Below are positions 53,430-59,414 of a DNA stretch of 59,414 nt, in pieces (within the stretch, counting starts at the first letter, position 1; each line of letters begins with the position of its first letter). Location of the stretch: positions 1 through 59,414 of the forward strand of contig JBGCDD010000110.1 in the NCBI GenBank assembly GCA_045105075.1, given 5' to 3'. The notes below the pieces were generated by a model. The model searched no databases. It saw nothing but the letters and a program-made list of their open reading frames with translations, and was not told the origin of the DNA. The stretch comes from JBGCDD01 sp045105075. GTDB taxonomy: Bacteria > Pseudomonadota > Alphaproteobacteria > Rhodobacterales > Rhodobacteraceae. Made by a program: the position numbers and the translations under genes.

Positions 53430-54353
53430 ATGTCCTATCTTGCCAACATCCGCACCTTTGTCAGGGTTTATGAATTGGGCAGTATGTCTGCGGCCGGGCG
53501 CGATATGCGTATTTCTCCGGCGGTCACGTCGGCCAGAATTTCCCAGCTTGAGGATCATCTGGGCGTGCGCCTGTTCCAGCGCACCACCCGCAATCTGACG
53601 CCGACCGAACAGGGCGCTGCGTTTTATCCCGGTGCGCGGGCGGTGCTGGAAACTGTTGAACAGGCCGAGGCGCAGGTGATCAACCTGACCGACAATCCGC
53701 GCGGGGCCCTGTTTGTGGCGGCCCCCCTGGGCGTGGGGCGGCGGCTTATCGCGCCGGATATGCCCGACTTTCTGGCGCGCTACAGTGAAATCACCCTCAG
53801 GCTGCGGCTGAGTGATCGCCCTGTCGATCTGACCACCGAAGGCCTTGATCTGGCGTTTTTCCTGGGCCAGCCCGCCGACAGCACCTTGCGTATTCGCAAG
53901 ATCGCCGATTGCCGCCGGGTGCTGTGTGCCGCGCCGTCCTATGTGGCCGCGCGGGGTCAGCCCAGGTCTGGCGCTGATCTGGTGGGCGGCGCGCATGATT
54001 GCCTCAACCTGCGTTTTCCCGGTGCGCCCGAGTTCCAGTGGCGCCTGATCACCCCCGACGGCCCGCAGCGCTTTGCGGTCACCGGCCGGTACGAATGTGA
54101 CGATGGCGATGTGCTGACCGAATGGGCGCTGGCCGGGCAGGGCATTGTTTTGAAACCGGTTTTCGAGGTGGCCGATCATTTGGCCACGGGCCGGCTGGTG
54201 GTTGTGCTGCCTGACCATCCACCCGAACCGGTGCAAATGGCCTGCCTTTATGCCCATCGCCGCCATCAGGATCCCAAGACCCGGCTGTTTATGGAGTTCG
54301 CATCAGATCGTATCGCCGCCGCCCTGCGTGCGGCCGAAATCCGCGCGCCTTAA
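53430..54353 (+). CDS. LysR-family transcriptional regulator
   Basis: A 307-residue regulator with an N-terminal helix-turn-helix (about residues 16-60: GSMSAAGRDMRISPAVTSARISQLEDHLGVRLFQRTTR) and a periplasmic-binding-like effector domain (about 90-295). The N-terminus places it in the large CrgA-like group. Likely targets are its own promoter, divergent tamA or the adjacent urate-degradation genes; sequence alone does not decide. Its stop overlaps the convergent uraH stop region by 4 bases. The divergent uraH-puuE promoter holds two dyads that could be its sites. Confidence 0.9.
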   Translation: MSYLANIRTFVRVYELGSMSAAGRDMRISPAVTSARISQLEDHLGVRLFQRTTRNLTPTEQGAAFYPGARAVLETVEQAEAQVINLTDNPRGALFVAAPLGVGRRLIAPDMPDFLARYSEITLRLRLSDRPVDLTTEGLDLAFFLGQPADSTLRIRKIADCRRVLCAAPSYVAARGQPRSGADLVGGAHDCLNLRFPGAPEFQWRLITPDGPQRFAVTGRYECDDGDVLTEWALAGQGIVLKPVFEVADHLATGRLVVVLPDHPPEPVQMACLYAHRRHQDPKTRLFMEFASDRIAAALRAAEIRAP

Positions 54354-54703
54354 CTGCCGCGATAGGTCGAATATCCAAACGGTGACAGCAGCAACGGCAC
54401 GTGAAAATGCGTGGCCTCTGACATGCCAAAGCGCAGTGGGATCAGGTCGAGAAATCGCGGCGTTTCGGGCGCCACACCACAGGCATCAAGGTAAGCACCG
54501 GCATGAAACACCAGCTCATAGGTGCCAATCTCGAACTCGGCCTCGGGCAGGATCTGCGTGTCGGTGCGCCCATCTGCGTTGGTGACCAACTGGCGCAGAT
54601 GCTGGCGTTGATCGCCGGTGATCCGGTAAAGATCAATCACGACGCCGCTTGCCGGGCAGCCCCGGGCCGTGTCCAGAATATGGGTTGTGAGATAACCGCT
54701 CAT
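54350..54703 (-). CDS. uraH: 5-hydroxyisourate hydrolase (transthyretin-like)
   Basis: A 117-residue cytoplasmic enzyme that hydrolyses 5-hydroxyisourate to OHCU, the second step of urate degradation. It has LTTHILDTARGCPA with the catalytic histidine at the N-terminus and the C-terminal YRGS tetrapeptide diagnostic of the family, plus HFHVPLLLSPFGYSTY. Length is standard. The open frame continues far upstream, but MSGYLTTHILD is the family start. Divergent from puuE-uraD across 141 bases. No urate oxidase gene is visible in the window. Confidence 0.95.
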   Translation of the reverse strand: MSGYLTTHILDTARGCPASGVVIDLYRITGDQRQHLRQLVTNADGRTDTQILPEAEFEIGTYELVFHAGAYLDACGVAPETPRFLDLIPLRFGMSEATHFHVPLLLSPFGYSTYRGS

Positions 54704-54741
54704 TATTAAGGCCCCTCTTGATGTTTCGCACATGCCTGATC

Positions 54742-54799
54742 GCGCAGCTTTGTGCAAAGCTTGCGCATTTGACAGAGTTATTGTGATTATTTGATAATC
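54742..54799. promoter_or_regulatory. Two dyads in the divergent uraH / puuE-uraD promoter region
   Basis: The first is GCTTTG-TG-CAAAGC (54747-54760), extended outward by GCGCA (54742-54746) and, after one extra T, TGCGC (54762-54766). The second is GATTAT-TTG-ATAATC (54785-54799), a perfect 6-3-6 inverted repeat. Both fit regulator sites between divergently read catabolic genes; the nearby LysR protein is one candidate. Confidence 0.55.
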
Positions 54800-54844
54800 G
54801 TTTGCTTTGTTTTGCTTAAGAAGGACGCGACCCAAGGAATGCAC

Positions 54845-56254
54845 ATGACCAGATATCCCCGCGACATGATTGGCCATGGCGCCCAGACGCCTGATCCACA
54901 ATGGCCCAATGGCGCCAAAATCGCGGTGCAGATCGTGATGAACTATGAAGAGGGCGGCGAGAATTGTGTGCTCCACGGTGATGCCGCCTCTGAGGCGTTT
55001 TTGTCCGAAATCGTCGGTGCGGCGCCGTGGCCCGGGCAACGGCACTGGAATATGGAATCGATCTATGAGTACGGCGCCCGGGCTGGGTTCTGGCGGCTGC
55101 ACCGTCTGCTGAAGGATCTGCCGATCACGGTTTATGGCGTGGCCACGGCTTTGGCGCGCTCGCCCGAACAGGTTGCGGCGATGTCATCGGCGGGCTGGGA
55201 GATCGCCAGCCACGGGCTGAAATGGATCGAATACAAAGACGCCGCCCCCGAGGATGAACGCGCCGACATGCTTGAGGCGATCCGGCTGCACACCGAAGTT
55301 GTCGGAGCGCCGCCGCAAGGCTGGTACACCGGGCGCTGTTCGGACAACACCGTGCGACTGGCCGCCGAAACCGGACAATTTGCGTATGTGGCAGACAGTT
55401 ACGCCGATGACTTGCCCTATTGGTCGCGCTTTGACGACACTGACCAGCTGATCGTGCCCTACACGCTGGATTGCAACGACATGCGCTTTGCCACGCCGCA
55501 GGGGTTCAATTCCGGCGATCAGTTCTTTGCCTATCTGCGCGACAGTTTTGACGCACTCTACGCCGAAGGCGGCGAGGGCGCGCCCAAGATGCTGTCGATC
55601 GGGCTGCATTGCCGTCTGATCGGACGGCCCGGTCGCATCATGGCGCTGCGCCGGTTTCTGGAGCATGTGCGCGCCCATTCGGATGTGTGGTTCGCCACCC
55701 GGCTGCAAATCGCGCAGCACTGGCGCGCGCAGCATCCGCCCCAAACCCATCCGCGCCCCTCTCAGATGAGCCAAAGCGATTTTGTCGCCCGATTTGGCGG
55801 TGTTTTTGAACATTCCCCTTGGGTGGCAGAGGCGGCGCACGTGCTGGAACTGGGGGCGGCCCATGACACTGCGCTGGGTCTGCACAACGCCTTGGCGCGT
55901 GCCTTTCGCTCGGGCAGTGCCGCGCAACGCCTTGACGTGCTGCGCGCGCACCCGGATCTGGCCGGCAAACTGGCACAGGCCAAAACCCTGACGGCCGAAA
56001 GCAGCGCCGAGCAGGCCGGCGCGGGGTTGGATTTGCTCAGTGACGCAGACCGCGCGTTGTTCACTAAGCTGAACGCGCAATACACTGAAAAATTCAGCTT
56101 TCCCTTTATCACCGCGGTGCGCGATCACGATCAGAACGGGATCAAGGCGGCGTTCCAGACCCGGCTGAGCAACACGGCTGAGCAGGAATTTACCACCGCC
56201 TGCCGACAGGTTGAACGCATCGCGCAGTTGCGGCTGATGGATCTGCTGGCATGA
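54845..56254 (+). CDS. puuE: Fused allantoinase PuuE (deacetylase fold) and OHCU decarboxylase UraD
   Basis: A 469-residue bifunctional enzyme of urate breakdown. Residues 1-305 match the PuuE allantoinase branch of the polysaccharide-deacetylase fold (RYPRDMIGHG, VMNYEEGGENC, EIASHGLKWIEY, GWYTGRCSDNT, GLHCRLIGRPGR), which opens the allantoin ring. Residues 315-469 match UraD, which decarboxylates OHCU to S-allantoin (LRAHPDLAG, SSAEQAGAGL, KFSFPFITAVR). The fusion order gives the two consecutive steps in reverse. The start is set at MTRYPRD, 6 bases after AAGGA; ATG at 54839 is an alternative. It overlaps allA (ATGA). Confidence 0.94.
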   Translation: MTRYPRDMIGHGAQTPDPQWPNGAKIAVQIVMNYEEGGENCVLHGDAASEAFLSEIVGAAPWPGQRHWNMESIYEYGARAGFWRLHRLLKDLPITVYGVATALARSPEQVAAMSSAGWEIASHGLKWIEYKDAAPEDERADMLEAIRLHTEVVGAPPQGWYTGRCSDNTVRLAAETGQFAYVADSYADDLPYWSRFDDTDQLIVPYTLDCNDMRFATPQGFNSGDQFFAYLRDSFDALYAEGGEGAPKMLSIGLHCRLIGRPGRIMALRRFLEHVRAHSDVWFATRLQIAQHWRAQHPPQTHPRPSQMSQSDFVARFGGVFEHSPWVAEAAHVLELGAAHDTALGLHNALARAFRSGSAAQRLDVLRAHPDLAGKLAQAKTLTAESSAEQAGAGLDLLSDADRALFTKLNAQYTEKFSFPFITAVRDHDQNGIKAAFQTRLSNTAEQEFTTACRQVERIAQLRLMDLLA

Positions 56255-56751
56255 AGGCGCCAATCCTGATTCATACCATCACCCCCGAAACCTTTGCCCC
56301 GTTTGGCGATCTGATCGACACCGACGGACCAGCTGACAAAATCATCAATCAGGGCCTGTGCGGGCGCTGGCATGATCTGGCCACGCTTGATTTTGGCGAG
56401 GGGCGCGCCGGGATCAGCCTGTTTGACGCCGAACCCCGCACCCTGCCATTGACGCTTGCGATGATGGAGCGTCACCCTGAGGGCAGTCAGGCGTTTTTGC
56501 CAATGACCCAGCATCCGTTTCTGGTGATTGTCGCCCCGGATCAAAACGGTGCGCCCGGCCAACCGCTGGCGTTTCGCACCCGGCCTGGTCAAGGCGTCAA
56601 CTTTCATCGCGGCACCTGGCACGGGGTGCTGACGCCGCTGGCGGCGCCGGGACGTTTCGCTGTGATCGACCGGATCGGGGCGGGCGACAACCTCGAAGAA
56701 CACTGGTTTGAGACCCCGCACATAATCAATGACCCCGTAGCGCCCGTCTGA
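56251..56751 (+). CDS. allA: Ureidoglycolate lyase
   Basis: A 166-residue cupin-like cytoplasmic enzyme that splits ureidoglycolate into glyoxylate and urea, a late step of allantoin use. ITPETFAPFGDLID at the N-terminus, FLPMTQHPFLVIVAP in the middle and NFHRGTWHGVL in the barrel are family blocks. It overlaps the puuE-uraD stop by four bases and is followed after 36 bases by the purine permease. With the allE fragment at the window edge, the pathway runs from hydroxyisourate to glyoxylate. Confidence 0.93.
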   Translation: MKAPILIHTITPETFAPFGDLIDTDGPADKIINQGLCGRWHDLATLDFGEGRAGISLFDAEPRTLPLTLAMMERHPEGSQAFLPMTQHPFLVIVAPDQNGAPGQPLAFRTRPGQGVNFHRGTWHGVLTPLAAPGRFAVIDRIGAGDNLEEHWFETPHIINDPVAPV

Positions 56752-56787
56752 CTGGCGCGCATTTCCGCCACGAAGAAAGGACATTTC

Positions 56788-58152
56788 ATGGCCGACACCT
56801 CTCTGGGGACCGCAGCGCAACTGCGCGATCCAAACTACACCCCTGCGCTCTACAAGGCGGTGCCGCTTGGCATTCAGCACGTGTTGGCCATGTTCGTCTC
56901 TAATGTGACGCCGGCGATCATAATCGCAGGGGCGGCAGGCTTTGGCTTTGGCTCGAACTCGCCCGATTTCCCCGAATTGCTGTACCTGATCCAGATGTCG
57001 ATGCTGTTTGCCGGCATCGCCACATTGTTGCAAACCATCACAGTTGGACCGGTCGGCGCCGGGTTGCCGATTGTGCAGGGCACTTCGTTCGCCTTCCTGC
57101 CGATCATGATCCCGCTGGTGGCGGGCAAGGGCGTCGACGGGCTGGCCGCGCTGTTCACCGGAGTCATCATCGGCGGCATTTTCCACGCGCTGCTGGGCAC
57201 TTTCATCGGCAAAATCCGCTTTGCCCTGCCGCCGCTGGTGACCGGGCTGGTGGTGATGATGATCGGACTGGCGCTGGTCAAGGTCGGCATCCAATACGCC
57301 GCTGGCGGCGTGCCTGCGATTGGCAAACCGGAATATGGCTCGCTTTTGAACTGGTCAGCGGCTTTGGTGGTCATTGTCGTCACACTGGGGCTCAAGTTCT
57401 TCACCCGCGGCATGTTGTCGGTGTCGGCCGTGCTGGTCGGATTGATCGCGGGTTACCTTTACGCGCTGGCCATGGGCATGCTTACCATCGATGCGATCAC
57501 CACCAGTTGGGACCGCGCCGCCAGCTTTGCCCTGCCGATGCCATTCAAATACGGCTTTGAGCTGTCGATTGCAGCCATCGTCGGCTTTTGCCTGATGGCG
57601 TTCATCTCGGCGATCGAAACCGTGGGCGACGTGTCAGGCATCACCAAAGGCGGCGCCGGGCGCGAAGCCACCGACACCGAAATCGAAGGCGCCACCTATG
57701 CCGACGGGATCGGTTCGGCGGTTGCGGGCATTTTCGGCGGTTTTCCCAACACCTCTTTCAGCCAGAACGTCGGCCTGATCGCGATGACCGGCGTCATGAG
57801 CCGCCACGTCGTCACAATTGGCGCGCTGTTTCTGATCATCTGTGGATTGGTGCCCAAAGTCGGCGGCGTGATCCGCACCGTGCCCATCGAAGTGCTGGGC
57901 GGCGGCGTGATCGTCATGTTCGGCATGGTGGTCGCGGCTGGCGTGTCGATGCTGTCCGAGGTCAACTGGAACCGGCGCAACATGGTGATCTTTGCGGTCG
58001 CTTTGGCGGTGGGTCTGGGCCTGCAACTGGAACCCGGTGCGGTGCAATACCTGCCCGATACGCTGCGCATTCTGATGACCTCGGGCCTTTTGCCGGCGGC
58101 TTTGATCGCCATCGTGTTGAACCTGTTGCTGCCCGAAGAGCTCGACGATTGA
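56788..58152 (+). CDS. NCS2-family purine (urate/xanthine) permease
   Basis: A 454-residue inner-membrane proton symporter with about 14 helices. The NCS2 motifs IVQGTSFAFLP, SAIETVGDVSG with the essential glutamate, and the signature FPNTSFSQNVGLIAMTGV are present. Position in an operon with uraH, puuE-uraD and allA indicates urate or xanthine as substrate. The ATG follows GAAAGGAC. It ends 14 bases before the convergent gap gene, and a strong hairpin lies across that junction. Confidence 0.93.
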   Translation: MADTSLGTAAQLRDPNYTPALYKAVPLGIQHVLAMFVSNVTPAIIIAGAAGFGFGSNSPDFPELLYLIQMSMLFAGIATLLQTITVGPVGAGLPIVQGTSFAFLPIMIPLVAGKGVDGLAALFTGVIIGGIFHALLGTFIGKIRFALPPLVTGLVVMMIGLALVKVGIQYAAGGVPAIGKPEYGSLLNWSAALVVIVVTLGLKFFTRGMLSVSAVLVGLIAGYLYALAMGMLTIDAITTSWDRAASFALPMPFKYGFELSIAAIVGFCLMAFISAIETVGDVSGITKGGAGREATDTEIEGATYADGIGSAVAGIFGGFPNTSFSQNVGLIAMTGVMSRHVVTIGALFLIICGLVPKVGGVIRTVPIEVLGGGVIVMFGMVVAAGVSMLSEVNWNRRNMVIFAVALAVGLGLQLEPGAVQYLPDTLRILMTSGLLPAALIAIVLNLLLPEELDD

Positions 58153-58159
58153 GCCCGCG

Positions 58160-58179
58160 CGGGGCGCTACGGCGCCCCG
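58160..58179. terminator. Hairpin terminator with UACG tetraloop between the purine permease and the second gap gene
   Basis: CGGGGCGC (58160-58167) pairs perfectly with GCGCCCCG (58172-58179) around TACG, the very stable C(UACG)G tetraloop; TTT follows on the plus strand. It covers the stop codon of the minus-strand gap gene, so it probably ends transcription of the permease operon and may act in both directions. Confidence 0.7.
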
Positions 58180-59141
58180 TTTGCCATCAGGCGCGCCACA
58201 TCCAGCATGCGCGCGCCAAACCCCCACTCATTGTCATACCAGCCAAACACCCGCGCCTGCGTGCCCATCAGACGTGTCTCGGGCCCTGCCACAATCAACG
58301 ATTCCGCCCTCGCGCGCAGATCTGACGACACCAAGGGCGCCTCTGTCCAACCCAACACATCAGATGCGGCGATCGCCGCGCGCAACGCCGCCACATCCAA
58401 TGGCGCGCGCAATTGCGCCACCATATCCACCGCCGACACACTGGCCGTGGGCACCCGCACCGCCGCACCGCTGATCCGCCCCGCCAGAGCTGGCAACACA
58501 TCGTCCACCAGATGCATCGCACTGGTTGTGGTCGGCACCATCGACAGCGCGCCGGCGCGACTGCGTGCAAGATCACCGCGCGGGGCATCAACCATCGGCT
58601 GGCTGTTGGTGTAACAATGAATTGTGGTCATATGCGCACGCTCGATCCCTGCTACTTGGTCCAGAACCGCAGCCAGAACTGCCACCGCATTGGTGGTACA
58701 TGACCCGTTCGACACCACACGCTGATCGTTCAAACTGTGCTCGTTGGCACCCAGCACCACCGAAAGCTCTGCCGCCACCGACGGACCCGAGATCAAAACC
58801 TTGCGCGCCCCGGCGGCCAAACCCCGCCGCGCCACGTCGCTGGTGCGCGCAATCCCGGTGCACTCCAACACCACATCAACACCGTCCAGCGGCAACTGGC
58901 TCAGATCATCGCATTGATGCAGCGCGAACTGCCGCGCGCCCACCGACAACACGCCCGCTTCAAATCCCACCGCTTCGGGATAGGGACCATACGTGCTGTC
59001 ATATTGAAACAGATGCGCACACATCTCGCCGGTGGCAATGTCGTTGATCAAAGCCACCTCGATATCGCCCAAGGGGCGCGCCAAAATCTGGCGCAACACA
59101 GTGCGCCCGATGCGCCCGAATCCATTGATTGCAAGTCTCAT
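58167..59141 (-). CDS. Second, divergent glyceraldehyde-3-phosphate dehydrogenase paralogue
   Basis: A 324-residue dehydrogenase with the Rossmann start INGFGRIGR, catalytic SNGSCTTNA, TTIHCYTNSQ with the active histidine, VRVPTASVS and WYDNEWGFG. It differs from the first copy in the S-loop region (HCYTNSQPMVDAP in place of HSYTGDQPTLDTA) and in SSDLRARAESLIV, where typical enzymes have SSDFNHNPASSIV. The catalytic residues are kept, so it is probably active, perhaps on another aldehyde phosphate or with another cofactor. The start at MRLAINGF is five codons inside the open frame. It sits between purine-degradation genes on the opposite strand from the permease. Confidence 0.9.
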   Translation of the reverse strand: MRLAINGFGRIGRTVLRQILARPLGDIEVALINDIATGEMCAHLFQYDSTYGPYPEAVGFEAGVLSVGARQFALHQCDDLSQLPLDGVDVVLECTGIARTSDVARRGLAAGARKVLISGPSVAAELSVVLGANEHSLNDQRVVSNGSCTTNAVAVLAAVLDQVAGIERAHMTTIHCYTNSQPMVDAPRGDLARSRAGALSMVPTTTSAMHLVDDVLPALAGRISGAAVRVPTASVSAVDMVAQLRAPLDVAALRAAIAASDVLGWTEAPLVSSDLRARAESLIVAGPETRLMGTQARVFGWYDNEWGFGARMLDVARLMANGAP

Positions 59142-59258
59142 GAGACCACAGACCACGAACCAACGCCCGCCTCAACCGTCCAACCCCTGCTTCATCTTTC
59201 CAAATAAACTCTCGCCGAAGGCTTGGGCGCGCAGCGTCCAATCTAGTGACGGTCAAAC

Positions 59259-59414
59259 TCACAGAGTCAAAGGCATGTGCCGGTTGACGTCCTTGTAAAG
59301 CAAATACCGAAACCGCCCGGGTCCGCCTGCATAACAGGCCTGCGGGCAGAACGCGCGCAGCCACATGTAATCGCCGGCCTCAACCTCGACCCAGTCCCGG
59401 TTCAGTCGATAGAC
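59259..59414 (-). CDS. allE: (S)-ureidoglycine aminohydrolase, C-terminal fragment (5' end outside window)
   Basis: The last 51 residues of a protein running off the window edge. The sequence VYRLNRDWVEVEAG, then DYMWLRAFCPQACYAGGPG and RYLLYKDVNRHMPL, is the conserved C-terminal cupin of YlbA/AllE, the Mn-dependent enzyme that converts ureidoglycine to ureidoglycolate and ammonia, just before AllA. It completes the allantoin branch here. It is read on the minus strand, upstream of and in the same direction as the second gap gene, with a 117-base gap. Confidence 0.9.
   Translation of the reverse strand, partial: VYRLNRDWVEVEAGDYMWLRAFCPQACYAGGPGRFRYLLYKDVNRHMPLTL

Noticed and set aside
1..59414. 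CRISPR array, tRNA or rRNA genes, insertion sequences
   Set aside because: No regularly spaced identical repeats, cloverleaf-like sequences, rRNA segments, transposase motifs or flanking terminal repeats were recognised; the only clear tandem repeat is inside tamB.

Overview
The window reads as the chromosome of a GC-rich alphaproteobacterium, most probably a marine member of the Rhodobacterales (Roseobacter group). This rests on the GC-rich codon use, the many ATGA/GTGA start-stop overlaps, the ROK-regulated xylose locus with a one-domain XylG, the paired tamA-tamB genes and the fused puuE-uraD gene. No rRNA, tRNA, CRISPR array, transposase or attachment site was found.

Layout. (1) 1-6.6 kb, plus strand: the end of a carbohydrate ABC importer operon (two permeases, a small membrane protein, two ATPases), then a fused dihydroxyacetone kinase and a GAPDH. 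This suggests uptake of a C3/C4 polyol or ketose, kinase phosphorylation and entry into lower glycolysis. (2) 6.9-34.7 kb: a Wzx/Wzy-type exopolysaccharide locus with an ExoY-like priming transferase, a degenerate CpsD/BY-kinase-like protein, a Wzz/ExoP-type chain-length protein, a flippase, a polymerase, a WecG-family transferase and five other glycosyltransferases. Inside it is a minus-strand operon for a mixed NRPS-PKS line: PKS (KS-AT-KR-DH-ACP-TE), a GT2, a formyltransferase-adenylation-luciferase monooxygenase-carrier protein, a phosphopantetheinyl transferase, two SGNH-hydrolase-like proteins (one fused to a glycosidase-like domain) and another GT2. This is the most novel part of the window.

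(3) 34.9-47.0 kb: a complete xylose regulon: xylB-xylA-galM plus a MauG-like di-haem protein on the plus strand, an ASPIC/VCBS-repeat protein and a ROK repressor on the minus strand, then xylF-xylH-xylG and glucokinase on the plus strand. Matching inverted repeats upstream of xylB and xylF are candidate operators of the ROK protein. (4) 47.0-53.4 kb, minus strand: tamA-tamB, where TamB carries about seven tandem 62-residue repeats. (5) 53.4-59.4 kb: a LysR regulator and the urate/allantoin degradation set uraH, puuE-uraD, allA, an NCS2 purine permease and the end of allE, with a second, divergent GAPDH gene set between them.

The assembly line can be read as a minimal two-module pathway. An F-A-T initiation module, with an adenylation code resembling that for glycine and an inserted flavin monooxygenase, would hand its residue to one reducing PKS module with a thioesterase. 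Its position among polysaccharide genes and its overlaps with two glycosyltransferase genes suggest, but do not prove, that the product decorates or accompanies the exopolysaccharide.
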